Numbered from the stretch's first letter, positions 52,465 through 62,220 are shown. The stretch is 64,000 nucleotides of DNA from an uncultured Geobacter sp. (GCA_903902855.1 CAIUWK010000026.1:1-64000); one strand, 5' to 3'. Notes: generated by a model not told the origin, from the sequence alone. A program made the numbers and translations.

Positions 52465-53322
52465 CTACTGGGGGGTGAAGAGTACACGCAACCCGTTGGT
52501 TCTGATCTGAGAGTCCGGAGCCGCTCCGCTTCTGAAGGCCGCCCGTGCGCTGAGATCAGTCGCTTTTCCATCGCTGCCGCGAATGACACGGTTCCACCCT
52601 TGAGCCGGACCCCTGGGGTTATCCTTGGGACTCGTCTTGTAGTAATCCAGGTTATACCAGTCGAGGCACCATTCCGAAGCATTATCGTTCATGTCGTAAA
52701 TCTCCAGACCGTTGGGCTGTCTGCTCCCCACCGGCAGGGTTTTCTTGACGGAGATGTCACCGTTCACATCAATTTCTTCCAGGGTGTCGCCGCCGCAGAA
52801 CTTTTCTTTTTTACCGCCACTGCGGCAGGCAAATTCCCACTCGGCCTCGGTGGGGAGACGAAAGCTCTTTTCACTGTATTTCCGGTATTTGTTCGTGAAG
52901 GCTACGGCGTCTTTCCAGGTCATATTCTCCACCGGACAATCCTTGCCGCATTTGACGTTGTAGGAAGGATTATCCCCCATCACCTTGATCCATTCCCCTT
53001 GAGTTACCTCATATTTTCCTATCCAGAAGTCGGAGAGGCAGACATCGTGGGGGTCGACCTTGGCATCCGTGGGGAATTCTCCGAACGTATCCCCCATCTG
53101 ATAACACCCCCCCTTGACGAAGACGAACTCCATGCCTGTATACGGCTCTTTGTACGTCGCCGGTGCTCCGGCGGGAGGCTGGGCCACAGCTGTGGCTGGG
53201 GTCAGTTCCGGTGAGGAGGTACTGCGCAGTTTCAGTTTCGTCGGCGGGGCGTCGGCGGCCTGAGTTGCGACGGCAAGTCCGACTATCCATATGAGAGTCA
53301 GGGCAACGGTGCGGAAGGGCAT
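52465..53322 (-). CDS. SUMF1/formylglycine-generating-enzyme-fold secreted protein
   Basis: A 285-residue exported protein with signal peptide and a SUMF1 (C-type-lectin-related) domain: MEFVFVKGGCYQMGDTFGE, DFWIGKYEVTQGEWIKVM, FRLPTEAEWEFACRSGG, GLEIYDMNDNASEWCLDWY and NGLRVLF at the end. True formylglycine-generating enzymes have paired active-site cysteines near the C-terminus; here that region reads RTNGLRVLF without them, so sulfatase maturation is unlikely. Related proteins bind or scaffold. It has no similarity to the DGR template and is not a third target. Confidence 0.85.
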   Translation of the reverse strand: MPFRTVALTLIWIVGLAVATQAADAPPTKLKLRSTSSPELTPATAVAQPPAGAPATYKEPYTGMEFVFVKGGCYQMGDTFGEFPTDAKVDPHDVCLSDFWIGKYEVTQGEWIKVMGDNPSYNVKCGKDCPVENMTWKDAVAFTNKYRKYSEKSFRLPTEAEWEFACRSGGKKEKFCGGDTLEEIDVNGDISVKKTLPVGSRQPNGLEIYDMNDNASEWCLDWYNLDYYKTSPKDNPRGPAQGWNRVIRGSDGKATDLSARAAFRSGAAPDSQIRTNGLRVLFTPQ

Positions 53323-53396
53323 GGTGAATCTCCTCTTTTTTGGGGCTTTATGAATGATGAGTCATCCTCAAGTATAAAAAAACGTGACCGTAATTT

Positions 53397-54440
53397 CTAC
53401 CTTATCCGAGATGACCTGTCAACAGTAGAGACTCCTTCTTGAGTCATATACGTCGTTGTTTTTCCATAGCGTGACACCATTTCCTTCATGACCGAAACAA
53501 TACCGATGCCGGTGGGGCAGGCAGCGTCACACCGGCCACAGAGGAAACAGCTGATCTCCCCCCAGCGGAGCAGGTCGGCGGCGAGTTTGTGATGGATGCG
53601 GCGGCGGCTCCGGAGCGCTTCGCTCCCCAGGGGATTGTGACCGCCGGCCTCGCGCATGAACCCCTCCAACTGGCAGGAGTCCCAGATCCGGCTCCGTTGA
53701 GTCTGAGCGGCAGAGCGCCAGTCCCTGATGCCGAAGCAGCTGCAGGTGGGACAGACCAGGTTGCAGCCGGTGCAGAGGATACAGCGGTCACCGATCTCTC
53801 TCCAGAAGCTGTCGGGGATCAGGTCATCCCGGAGCAGCGCTGCGGCTGAGCGGAGCAGCAACTCGTCGGCGCCGGTCGCGGTGGTGGATAGTTGTCTGAG
53901 ACGCTCCAGTCTCCCCTCGTCGTGGCGATGGGGAACTCCCCGGGTGACGCTCATACCCTTCTCGGTGTAGGAGAGGAGGAGCCACTCATCCTGATCCCGA
54001 ACCAGCTCCAGATCACATCCCCCCTGCGCCATTTTCATGAAGGAGCCCGCCGGACCGCACCAGCCGGTCACCGCCGCCACCAGCGCCGTCTCCCGGCAAC
54101 GGAAATAGAGGTCGTCTCGCGGAGCAGTGGCAAAGAAACGATCGATGAAACGGAGGCACTCCAGGTCACGGGCGGTGAAGCCGGCCACCAGGAGTGGTCG
54201 TTCCGGCGTCGGAGACGGGCGTATTTCCCCCTCCGATGCCATGAAAACCTGCTCTTCCTGGGGAAAGAATGCCGCAGTGGGTTTGCTCGGCAGGGGGCCC
54301 CCCAGGAGGGCAGGGGGGGCATCGCTCAGCTTCCCCATGGCGCGGGTACCGTCGGGGAGTCGGACCGGGAGACGAACGTCCCACCCTCCCTCAAGGGAAG
54401 CGAAGAGTGTTATCAGTTGATGGGTGGAGAGCTGTTTCAC
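53397..54440 (-). CDS. 4Fe-4S protein, sulfhydrogenase beta-subunit-like (formate dehydrogenase partner)
   Basis: The 347-residue protein carries two ferredoxin-type clusters near the C-terminus: CILCTGCNLVCPTCSCFG and CFLCGRCDAACPTGIG. The N-terminal half resembles the HydB/ShyB-type beta subunit of archaeal sulfhydrogenase and AsrA. It should relay electrons between the molybdenum subunit and the flavin subunit. Its ATG overlaps the fdh alpha stop by four bases, so it is the last gene of the minus-strand operon. Confidence 0.8.
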   Translation of the reverse strand: MKQLSTHQLITLFASLEGGWDVRLPVRLPDGTRAMGKLSDAPPALLGGPLPSKPTAAFFPQEEQVFMASEGEIRPSPTPERPLLVAGFTARDLECLRFIDRFFATAPRDDLYFRCRETALVAAVTGWCGPAGSFMKMAQGGCDLELVRDQDEWLLLSYTEKGMSVTRGVPHRHDEGRLERLRQLSTTATGADELLLRSAAALLRDDLIPDSFWREIGDRCILCTGCNLVCPTCSCFGIRDWRSAAQTQRSRIWDSCQLEGFMREAGGHNPLGSEALRSRRRIHHKLAADLLRWGEISCFLCGRCDAACPTGIGIVSVMKEMVSRYGKTTTYMTQEGVSTVDRSSRIR

Positions 54441-56473
54441 GGTACTCTCCTGATGCTCACCGCGCAGACCTTGAACTCGGGGATGGACGATTCCGGGTCC
54501 AGGACGTTATTGGTGAGGGCATTGGCCGCCCCTTCGACGAAGTGGAAGGGGATGAAGAGGACACCGGGGGGGACGATGTCGCTGACCCGGGCCGCCAGCA
54601 GGATCGAACCGCGGCGGCTGGTGACCTGGGTCATCTCCCGCTCCCGCACCCCCATACGGGCCGCATCATGGGGATTGAGCTCCACGAAGGGGGAACGCTC
54701 CTCCCGATCCAGGAGGTGAGTCCGGCGGGTCATGCTGCCGGTGTGCCAGTGGAAATAGCTCCGTCCCGTGGTCAGCACAAAGGGATACTCCTCATCGGGG
54801 AGCTCCGCCGAAGGACGGTACTCCACCGGGATGAAGCGGCCCCGCCCCCGGGTGAAGTGCTCCCGGTGCAGGATAGGGGTGCCGGGATCGTCTGACGTGG
54901 TGCAGGGCCACTGGAGACCGTGGGGCTCCAGCCGGTCGTAGCTGATGCCGCCATAGAGGGGGGTGAGCGCTGCGATCTCGGCCATGATTTCATGGGGGGC
55001 GGCATAGGAGATCTCCTTGTATCCCGCGCTTCGGGCCAGGTCGCAGAGGATCTGCCAGTCAGGGCGGGCCTCACCGGGGGGATCGACGGCCTTTCTTACC
55101 CGTTGCACCCGCCGCTCGGTGTTGGTGAAGGTCCCCTCTTTCTCGGCAAAGCAGGCGGCCGGCAGCACCAGATGGGCCAGACGGGCCGTTTCGGTGAGGA
55201 AGATGTCCTGCACCACCAGGAGCTCCAGACTCTCCAGCGCCCGGAGGGCATGGGCCTGGTCGGGGTCGGAGAGGAGCGGGTTCTCCCCCATGATGAACAT
55301 CCCCTTGATGCGTCCCTCTGTCGCGGCGTTCATGGCCCTGGTCAAAGGGAGGCCGGGGGTTGCCGGCAGGCTGCTTACCCCCCACCCCCGTGCGAATTTC
55401 TCCCGGACCAGCGGGTCAGCCGCCTGCTGGTAGCCGCTGTAAAACTCCGGGAGCGCCCCCATATCACACCCCCCCTGGACGTTGTTCTGACCGCGCAGGG
55501 GGTTGACTCCGGCGCCGGGGCGCCCCACGTTTCCGGTGAGCAGGGCCAGATTGGCGCAGGAGCGGACATTGTCCACCCCATGGCTGTGCTGGGTGATCCC
55601 CATGGAGTAGACCAGCATGGCGGCCCGAGCCCCGGCAAAGAGACGGGCCGCGGCAACAATCTCCTCCGGGGTGAGGCCGGTGACGGCCGCGGCCCGCTCC
55701 GGGGGCCACTGCGCCACTGTTGCGGCAAGAGCCGGATAGTTTTCCGTACGGCTCTCCATGAAGGCGCGATCCGCTCGCCCCTCGGCGATGATGACCTGCA
55801 TCATGGCGTTCAGCAGGGGGACGTCGCTGCCGTTGTTGTGACGCAGGTGAAGATCGGCGTGACGGGAGAGGCGGATGCGGCGGTTGTCGGCGACGATGAG
55901 CCGCGCTCCCCCCCGGACGGCGTTCATGATCCGGCTCCCGATGAGGGGATGCTGTTCGGTGGTGTTGGAGCCGATGACGAAGATCAGGTCGCTGTCGTCA
56001 AGGCAGGCGATGGAGTTGGTCATGGCGCCGGAGCCGAAGGCTTCGGTCAGCCCCGTCACCGTGGAGGAGTGGCAGAGTCGGGCGCAGTGGTCGATATTGT
56101 TGGTCCCGAAAACCCCTCGGGCGAGCTTCATGAGGAGATAATTCTCCTCATTGGTGGCCTTGGCCGAGGAGGCGAACATGAGCGAGTCCGCCCCGTGGCG
56201 CTCCTGCACCGACTTGAGAGCGGTTGCCACAGTGGCAATGGCCTCATCCCAGGTGGCGGGACGAAATTCGCCATGATCGCGGATGAGGGGAGTGGTGAGG
56301 CGGTCCGGGTGATGGACGAAGGCGTAAGCGTTCCACCCCTTGACGCAGAGAGCGCCGCGGCTCACCGGATGGGTGGAGCTTGGCTCCACCCCCACGAGAC
56401 GTCCCCCCTGGCTGACCAGATAGAACATGCAGCCGGTGCCGCAGTAGGGGCAGACGGTGAGGGTCCGTTTCAC
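54437..56473 (-). CDS. Formate dehydrogenase, molybdopterin catalytic subunit
   Basis: A 678-residue molybdopterin oxidoreductase. The N-terminal 4Fe-4S motif is CPYCGTGCMFYLVSQGG with a fourth cysteine in GALCVKGWNAYAF; the metal-ligand position is a cysteine in CARLCHSSTV (selenocysteine in some homologues), and NTERRVQRVRKAVDPPGEAR plus SMTRRTHLLDR follow. No Tat signal, so cytoplasmic. The start is GTG 56473, overlapping the upstream gene's TGA (GTGA); longer frames lie inside that gene. With its neighbours it forms an NAD(P)-linked or ferredoxin-linked formate dehydrogenase; the direction of the reaction is not known. Confidence 0.9.
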   Translation of the reverse strand: MKRTLTVCPYCGTGCMFYLVSQGGRLVGVEPSSTHPVSRGALCVKGWNAYAFVHHPDRLTTPLIRDHGEFRPATWDEAIATVATALKSVQERHGADSLMFASSAKATNEENYLLMKLARGVFGTNNIDHCARLCHSSTVTGLTEAFGSGAMTNSIACLDDSDLIFVIGSNTTEQHPLIGSRIMNAVRGGARLIVADNRRIRLSRHADLHLRHNNGSDVPLLNAMMQVIIAEGRADRAFMESRTENYPALAATVAQWPPERAAAVTGLTPEEIVAAARLFAGARAAMLVYSMGITQHSHGVDNVRSCANLALLTGNVGRPGAGVNPLRGQNNVQGGCDMGALPEFYSGYQQAADPLVREKFARGWGVSSLPATPGLPLTRAMNAATEGRIKGMFIMGENPLLSDPDQAHALRALESLELLVVQDIFLTETARLAHLVLPAACFAEKEGTFTNTERRVQRVRKAVDPPGEARPDWQILCDLARSAGYKEISYAAPHEIMAEIAALTPLYGGISYDRLEPHGLQWPCTTSDDPGTPILHREHFTRGRGRFIPVEYRPSAELPDEEYPFVLTTGRSYFHWHTGSMTRRTHLLDREERSPFVELNPHDAARMGVREREMTQVTSRRGSILLAARVSDIVPPGVLFIPFHFVEGAANALTNNVLDPESSIPEFKVCAVSIRRVP

Positions 56474-57318
56474 AGGGCTCCCCGCAGTTGCTCGATCTCG
56501 CTGAGGAGAAAGACCGGTCCGTCCTGGCAGCAGGTGAGATGTTCGATGCTGCAATGGCCGCACTTCCCTACCCCGCACTGCATCTGGCGCTCAAGGGAGA
56601 CGATGATTCGTTCGGCGGGAACCCCCTTTTGTTTCAGTGCGGCGATGACGGCGCGGTACATGACCGGAGGGCCCACGATGACCGCCACGGTCCGTCCGGT
56701 ATCCAGGGTGAGAGGGGGGATGAGAGAGGTGACCAGTCCCACCGTTCCGTCATAACAGCCGGTGTCGGAAGAGCTGTCCACGGTGACGCCGCAGGCGAAC
56801 CGTTGGGAGGCTTCCCAGGAAGAGAGCTCATCCTTGAACAGGAGCCGGTCTGGGCTCTTGGCGCCATAAAGAATGGTAATTGTTCCGAATCGTTCCGGTC
56901 GGTCCTGGCAGTACTGGATCAGTGAACGGAGCGGCGCCAGGCCGCAACCGCCGGAGATGAGGAGCAGTTCCTGGCCGGCCAGGAAGGAGAGGTCGAAGGG
57001 GCGGCCGAAGGGGCCGCGGATCCCCACCGTATCGCCGGACTCCAGGAGGTGAAGTGCGGTGGTGAGGCTTCCTGCCCGGCGAACCCCCAGGTCGAAGAGT
57101 TCACCCCGGGTGGGGGACGACGCCACTGAAATGGGGGCCTCCCCCCACCCCAGGAGCGACAGTTGGACGAACTGCCCCGGGAGGTGCCCCAGGGGTCTGC
57201 CGTCGCTTCTCTTCAGGCGAAACAGTTTTTCATGGGGGGTAAGGTCGGTGACCGAGATGATCTCGCACGTCACGGGGAGATAGAGGGGGGGAGAAAGGGG
57301 GGATGGGGATGAAATCAC
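56470..57318 (-). CDS. FAD/NAD(P)-binding oxidoreductase subunit (sulfhydrogenase gamma/PyrK-like)
   Basis: The 282-residue protein has the ferredoxin-NADP-reductase fold: FAD-binding GQFVQLSLLGWGEAPISVAS, GIRGPFGRPF, nucleotide-binding LLLISGGCGLAPLRSLI, and a C-terminal [2Fe-2S] motif MQCGVGKCGHC ... CCQDGP. This links the formate dehydrogenase alpha subunit to NAD(P). The GTG start at 57318 overlaps a small ORF upstream by four bases. Confidence 0.88.
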   Translation of the reverse strand: MISSPSPLSPPLYLPVTCEIISVTDLTPHEKLFRLKRSDGRPLGHLPGQFVQLSLLGWGEAPISVASSPTRGELFDLGVRRAGSLTTALHLLESGDTVGIRGPFGRPFDLSFLAGQELLLISGGCGLAPLRSLIQYCQDRPERFGTITILYGAKSPDRLLFKDELSSWEASQRFACGVTVDSSSDTGCYDGTVGLVTSLIPPLTLDTGRTVAVIVGPPVMYRAVIAALKQKGVPAERIIVSLERQMQCGVGKCGHCSIEHLTCCQDGPVFLLSEIEQLRGAL

Positions 57319-57407
57319 TGGAAAAGGTCCTGGAGCATGGCCTTCCGGAAGAATTCTTCTTCCCCTGAGGGAGTCGTTATCGCGCGTGGCGCGGTGGTGG
57401 CAACCAT
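57315..57407 (-). CDS. Small ORF at the head of the formate dehydrogenase operon
   Basis: A 30-codon frame MVATTAPRAITTPSGEEEFF ending in TGA that overlaps the GTG of the gamma-subunit gene, hinting at translational coupling. No family is recognised and no clear ribosome site is seen; it might be a leader peptide or chance. Confidence 0.3.
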   Translation of the reverse strand: MVATTAPRAITTPSGEEEFFRKAMLQDLFQ

Positions 57408-57539
57408 GATGAGGTAATTAAGTTCATATCATCAACGGCGTAACCTGTCAACGCTGATTCACTGCTCCCGCTCCTTGTGCCGATCCCGGCCGGCGTGATA
57501 CACTCATCACGAATCATATCCTGAGCACGGGAGGTTATC

Positions 57540-58358
57540 ATGTCTACTATTCGCCCCCCCGCCGTGGCGGGAAGTTTTTATCCCCGTAACAGGGTTACCT
57601 TGACAGACGAGATCGACGCCATGCTGGATGATGCCGGACGCCGCAAGCCGCTGCTGCCGGATGAGCCGCTACCCAAGGCGATCATCGTTCCCCATGCCGG
57701 TTATATCTACTCCGGTCCGGTGGCCGCAGGCGCCTACCTCCGGCTCCGGAGAGGTAAGGAGAGTATTACGCGGGTACTCCTCCTGGGTCCCGTCCATCGG
57801 GTGCCGGTCCATGGTTTGGCCCTCTCCTCGGCATCATACTTCGAGACCCCTCTGGGAGTGATTCCTCTGGAAGGTGACGCGGCTCAGCAGCTTGCCGGAC
57901 TTTCCCAGGTGACCGTGAGCGATGCCGCCCATGCAGAGGAACACTCTCTTGAGGTGCAGCTCCCTTTCCTGCAGAGGGTGCTGGGGGAGTTTTCCCTGAT
58001 TCCCCTGGCAGTGGGGGACGCCCGGCCCGAGGCGGTGGCCGAGGTGCTGGAGCGGTTGTGGGGCGGCCCGGAGACGCTCATCGTCATCAGCTCCGACCTC
58101 TCCCACTATCTCCCTTACGACACGGCCCGGCGCATGGACCATGACACAGTGCAGGCGCTGCTCAAGCTGCAGTTGCTCCCGTCCCATGACCTGGCCTGCG
58201 GCGCGACACCGGTGAACGGGATGGTTGTTGCTGCCCGGCGCAAGGGGCTGGTTCCCCGGCTCATCGATCTGCGTAACTCCGGCGACACCGCCGGGGATAA
58301 AAGGGGGGTGGTAGGCTATGCCTCCATCACGCTCTACGAGGGGGACGACAATGTCTGA
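57540..58358 (+). CDS. amrB: AmmeMemoRadiSam system protein B (MEMO1 family)
   Basis: A 272-residue Memo-fold protein: RPPAVAGSFYPRNRVTLTDE at the start, IIVPHAGYIYSGPVAAGAYL, VLLLGPVHRVP, HAEEHSLEVQLPFLQ and ISSDLSHYLPYDTA with metal-site histidines. In the AmmeMemoRadiSam system it acts with AmrA and a radical-SAM protein (AmrS, not seen here); the modification they make is unknown. GGGAGG precedes the ATG. Its stop overlaps amrA by eight bases. Confidence 0.93.
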   Translation: MSTIRPPAVAGSFYPRNRVTLTDEIDAMLDDAGRRKPLLPDEPLPKAIIVPHAGYIYSGPVAAGAYLRLRRGKESITRVLLLGPVHRVPVHGLALSSASYFETPLGVIPLEGDAAQQLAGLSQVTVSDAAHAEEHSLEVQLPFLQRVLGEFSLIPLAVGDARPEAVAEVLERLWGGPETLIVISSDLSHYLPYDTARRMDHDTVQALLKLQLLPSHDLACGATPVNGMVVAARRKGLVPRLIDLRNSGDTAGDKRGVVGYASITLYEGDDNV

Positions 58359-58911
58359 CGACCGTGGCAGGATCATGCTGGCCATTGCCCGGGGAGCCAT
58401 CTCTTTCCGGTTGGGGAACTCTCTTCCTGCGGATGAGGGGGCTTCATGGCTGAACGAGCCGGGCGCCTGTTTCGTGACGCTGACCATGGGGGGGGAGTTG
58501 CGGGGGTGCATCGGCAGTTTGGAACCGTACCGGTCGCTCCTCAATGACCTCAAGGAGAACGCTCTGGCCGCAGCTTTTCGCGATCCCCGATTCCCACCGC
58601 TCAGCCGGCAGGAACTGGAGAGCGTCCGGATTGAGGTGTCGCTCCTCTCCCCGGTTGTCCCTCTCACCTTCAGGGATGAAGATGATGCCATGGCGCAACT
58701 CCGTCCCGGTTTGGACGGGGTCATCCTGGAGTTCGGACCCAATCGCGGCACCTTTCTTCCCCAGGTCTGGGAACAACTCCCCACCCCCCGCGACTTCCTT
58801 CTTCATCTCAAGAGAAAGGCCGGTCTGCCGTCGAATTTCTGGAAGGACGGTCTCCGGCTCTATCGCTACAGTGTGGATTCCCACCGGGAAGAGCCTCAGT
58901 CGCGGCGTTAA
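58351..58911 (+). CDS. amrA: AmmeMemoRadiSam system protein A (AMMECR1 domain)
   Basis: The 186-residue protein is an AMMECR1 domain: PGACFVTLTMGGELRGCIGSLEPYRSL carries the invariant LRGCIG motif, and FWKDGLRLYRYSVDS closes it. It overlaps amrB by eight bases, so they are coupled. ATG 58351 begins the family-typical N-terminus; the upstream frame lies within amrB. Confidence 0.93.
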   Translation: MSDDRGRIMLAIARGAISFRLGNSLPADEGASWLNEPGACFVTLTMGGELRGCIGSLEPYRSLLNDLKENALAAAFRDPRFPPLSRQELESVRIEVSLLSPVVPLTFRDEDDAMAQLRPGLDGVILEFGPNRGTFLPQVWEQLPTPRDFLLHLKRKAGLPSNFWKDGLRLYRYSVDSHREEPQSRR

Positions 58912-58968
58912 GTATTCGGAGCGGTAACTGTCCGACGTGGCGGTTTGTTATGTGCTGTAGGTGGACAG

Positions 58969-59877
58969 TTATTTGAATATGTTTAAGATATTGGCAACCG
59001 CCGGCGCCAGGATGACCACCATGAGACCCGGGAAGATAAATAAAATCAAGGGGATCAGTATCTTGGTGGCCGTCTTGGCTGCCTGCTCCTCGGCAATCTG
59101 CCTCCGTTTGATTCGCTGAGTGCTGGAATAGGTCCTGAGGGTCTTGCCCAAGCTTGTGCCGAACTTTTCAGTCTGGTGCAGCATGTTAACGAAAGAGCGG
59201 ACATCATCCACCTTGGTCCGATCCGCCAGCCCTTTCAGAGCTTCTCCTCGAACCCGTCCGGCCCGAATCTCCATGATGACCTGATCGATCTCCGTGATGA
59301 GTGGATTATGTTTGTTATGAAAATTGTCCACCGTCTTGATGAGCGCCGCATCCAGACTCTGTCCCGACTCCACGCAGATGGTCAGGAGATCAAGTACGTC
59401 CGGGAGTGTGTGGAAAATATCTATTTTACGATTTTTTACCCGTTGGTCGAGCCAGAATGTCGGCAAAAGATAGCCACTGATGGCCAGGATGACGGACATG
59501 AGGAGTGACGTGCTGCTGAGTACCGTCCCTTTCGGGATTGGATAGAAGAGCATGTAGAGGGAGGGCAGGAGTACGGTCAGCAGTAGTTTCCCCCCCATGA
59601 AGACATTGGTTTTATCGGCATTGAAGCCGCCGCTGGTGATCATTTCCCGATATTTGAGCAGGTCGGTGGATTTCATGTCTATTTTGCTGCCAAGGTCGGC
59701 GAGGAGAATTTGCCAAAGGGATAGGGTCGGGATCAAACCGGGGGATGACTCTGCGCGGGGGATCAGACGATGTACCCGACTTCGGACGGTGACCCGTCTG
59801 TAGACCATGGGGTAGGTCAAGGCCGCGGTGAGGAGCATGACTATCACGAAAACGGTTATTACTATGACGGCAAGCAT
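58969..59877 (-). CDS. tadC: Tad pilus assembly membrane protein TadC
   Basis: A 302-residue type II secretion F-domain protein with an N-terminal membrane segment, the LPDVLDLLTICVESGQSLDAAL motif at the centre and a C-terminal hydrophobic hairpin (LIPLILFIFPGLMVVILAPA). It pairs with TadB as the inner-membrane platform for Flp/Tad pili. Eight bases separate it from tadB; it is the last tad gene here on the minus strand. Confidence 0.9.
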   Translation of the reverse strand: MLAVIVITVFVIVMLLTAALTYPMVYRRVTVRSRVHRLIPRAESSPGLIPTLSLWQILLADLGSKIDMKSTDLLKYREMITSGGFNADKTNVFMGGKLLLTVLLPSLYMLFYPIPKGTVLSSTSLLMSVILAISGYLLPTFWLDQRVKNRKIDIFHTLPDVLDLLTICVESGQSLDAALIKTVDNFHNKHNPLITEIDQVIMEIRAGRVRGEALKGLADRTKVDDVRSFVNMLHQTEKFGTSLGKTLRTYSSTQRIKRRQIAEEQAAKTATKILIPLILFIFPGLMVVILAPAVANILNIFK

Positions 59878-59885
59878 GATATTCC

Positions 59886-60845
59886 CTAGATACGGATTTT
59901 GACGATATTACGGATCACCAGTAATCCGACAACCTGGGCCAGGGCAGCGGCGTAGAGCAGGTACTGACAGCTCTTGTTGGTAAAAAATGGTTCCAGGTAG
60001 CCGGGATTAAGTATATATATTATTGCGAATGTTGAGATGGGTAATCCTGCCAGGATATACCCTGATATTCTTCCTTCGGAGGTATGAACTCGAACCTGAC
60101 GCCGAAGCTGGAGCCTTGCTCTGATAGTTTCAGATAGTTTATCCAAGGTTTCCGCCAGACCGCCTCCGATCTCGTTGTTCATCTTGACGATGGTCACAAA
60201 AAAATGAAGGTCGATGCTGTCGATCCGTTCCGGCAGGCTTGCCACGGCTTCGGATATTCTCATGCCGAGCTTTTGCTGCTCGTAGGTCATGCGAAAGAGT
60301 CCCCCGGCAGGTTCAGGCATCATCTGGCCGACCATTTCTACGGCACCGGCCAGGGAGTGACCCGCCTGCAGGGAGCGTGAGATCATGATCAGTATGTCCG
60401 GGATCTGTTCATCGAATTTGCCGCGTCGCTTCGTACGATGGTAGTGAAGGTAGAGCGTGGGGATGAAGGCGGCCAAGGCTCCGACTCCTGATGCCAGTGG
60501 CAGGTTACTTTTCAGGAGCAGCAGGGGGAGAAACCCTGTCGCAAAGGATGCGATGTTGAGTAAGGTGAAAAAGGTAGGGCTCATGCGGGTGCCGGAATGC
60601 TCCAGGAGTCTTTCCATCGGTCCTTGAAACGGCAGACGATGGATCATCCGCTCCAGCGCTGATTCCTTCTGGAAAATATTCCTGGCTTTCTCCTTAGGCT
60701 GGCTGTCCCATTCGCTTTCCTCCATCCTGCGTAGCCGCTGTTTCAGGCTGGTCGTGGGGGACAGTTGTGCTCTTCTAATGATTGACCAGAAGGAAAAGAT
60801 AAGGAGAAAGACTGCCGCAAAGGTTAGGAGTGCCACCGTAAACAT
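59886..60845 (-). CDS. tadB: Tad pilus assembly membrane protein TadB
   Basis: A 319-residue GspF-type platform protein: membrane helices at the start (FTVALLTFAAVFLLIFSF), centre and end, the T2SSF motif IPDILIMISRSLQAGHSLAGAVEMV and FFVTIVKMNNEIGGGLAETL. It partners TadC in the inner membrane. Five bases separate it from the ATPase gene. Confidence 0.92.
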   Translation of the reverse strand: MFTVALLTFAAVFLLIFSFWSIIRRAQLSPTTSLKQRLRRMEESEWDSQPKEKARNIFQKESALERMIHRLPFQGPMERLLEHSGTRMSPTFFTLLNIASFATGFLPLLLLKSNLPLASGVGALAAFIPTLYLHYHRTKRRGKFDEQIPDILIMISRSLQAGHSLAGAVEMVGQMMPEPAGGLFRMTYEQQKLGMRISEAVASLPERIDSIDLHFFVTIVKMNNEIGGGLAETLDKLSETIRARLQLRRQVRVHTSEGRISGYILAGLPISTFAIIYILNPGYLEPFFTNKSCQYLLYAAALAQVVGLLVIRNIVKIRI

Positions 60846-60850
60846 CGTGC

Positions 60851-62155
60851 TTACCTCTCGTCGAAGGTGTCGGGAGGGAATTCATAATTGATCATCTTGA
60901 ACCGTTCCACAAATTTGGGCCTGACCCCCGTGGAGCGGAACTCTCCCTGAACCCGACCGTCCCGGTCGGTCCCCCGCTGCTCAAAGCGGAAGATGTCCTG
61001 CATGACGATGATTCCCCCCTCCATCCCGGTGATCTCCGAGATCTTGACGATCTTTCTGGTCCCGTCCTGGAATCGCACCAACTGGATGATGAGATGTACG
61101 GCCGAGGCGATCTGCTCTTTGATGGCGCGCTCCGGCAGATCCATCCCGGCCATGAGCACCATGGTGGAGAGTCGCGACAGCGCGTCCCGCACCGTATTGG
61201 CGTGGACGGTGCACATTGAGCCGTCGTGGCCGGTATTCATGGCCTGGAGCATGTCCATCGCCTCACTGCCACGCACCTCCCCCATGATGATCCGATCGGG
61301 GCGCATCCGGAGGGTATTGCGCAGCAGATCACGCTGGGTTACCTCTCCGCGTCCCTCGATGTTCATGGGGCGGGTTTCCAGGCGAACCACGTGGTCCTGC
61401 TTGAGTAGCAGTTCCGCCGAATCCTCGATGGTTATGATCCGCTCATCGTCGGGGATGAAGGCGGAGAGGATATTCAGGAGGGTGGTCTTGCCGGTGCCGG
61501 TACCGCCGCTGATGATGATATTGAGTCTCGACTTAACCGCACCTTCAAGGATAACGCGGATACGTTGATCCAACGTCTTTCTCTCAATCAGGTCGTCGAT
61601 GGCCAGAGGTATTGTCCCGAAGCGGCGAATGGAGAGGACAGGACCGTCCAGTGCCAACGGGGGGATGATGGCGTTTACCCGGGAACCGTCGGGAAGTCGG
61701 GCATCCACATAGGGGGATAGTTCGTCGATACGCCGTCCCACTTTCGTGACAATCCGCTCAATGATCTGTAAAAGGTGTTCGTTGTCGCGAAAAGCGACAT
61801 CGGTCTTGTAGATCTTCCCCTCTTTCTCGATATAGACATTGTTGTAATTGTTGACCAGGATGTCCGAGATGTCAGGTGAGGCGATGAGCGGTTCCAGCGG
61901 CCCCAGGCCAAAGGTCTCATGCAGAATCTCAATGACCAGTCGCTCCTTTTCCTGACGTGTCAGGGGGATACTCTCTTCGGCAATGAGCGCTTCAATGACA
62001 ATACCGATCTCTTTTTCCAGTTCACCGTTGCGTAGCAGGTCGAGTTTGCTGAGGTCGATTCGTCGAATGAGTCTGTTGTGGATATGGCTCTTGAAATGCT
62101 GCAAGGAGCGGGGGAGAGCCTCGCCGCTCCGCGGGTTACCGGAGGTGGTCGACAT
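60851..62155 (-). CDS. tadA: Tad pilus assembly ATPase TadA/CpaF
   Basis: A 434-residue secretion ATPase: N-terminal domain, Walker [16 protein letters not shown] near residues 214-228, the aspartate and histidine boxes ([33 protein letters not shown]), and the CpaF-type C-terminus. It energises pilin assembly or retraction for Flp pili. The ATG is preceded by GAGAAAC. Confidence 0.95.
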   Translation of the reverse strand: MSTTSGNPRSGEALPRSLQHFKSHIHNRLIRRIDLSKLDLLRNGELEKEIGIVIEALIAEESIPLTRQEKERLVIEILHETFGLGPLEPLIASPDISDILVNNYNNVYIEKEGKIYKTDVAFRDNEHLLQIIERIVTKVGRRIDELSPYVDARLPDGSRVNAIIPPLALDGPVLSIRRFGTIPLAIDDLIERKTLDQRIRVILEGAVKSRLNIIISGGTGTGKTTLLNILSAFIPDDERIITIEDSAELLLKQDHVVRLETRPMNIEGRGEVTQRDLLRNTLRMRPDRIIMGEVRGSEAMDMLQAMNTGHDGSMCTVHANTVRDALSRLSTMVLMAGMDLPERAIKEQIASAVHLIIQLVRFQDGTRKIVKISEITGMEGGIIVMQDIFRFEQRGTDRDGRVQGEFRSTGVRPKFVERFKMINYEFPPDTFDER

Positions 62156-62220
62156 CTGTTGTTTCTCCTGGAGTCAAACCTATTACCGTAACGCGTGGAA
62201 AGAGAAGTTGCTGTGGGGAT

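Noticed and set aside
52465-53322. SUMF1-fold gene as a possible third DGR target
   Set aside because: Fold class is used by DGR targets, but its C-terminal coding sequence has no similarity to the TR and no invariant end blocks.
54920-56755. Long plus-strand open frame opposite the formate dehydrogenase gene
   Set aside because: Shadow of a GC-rich coding strand, no domain signature.
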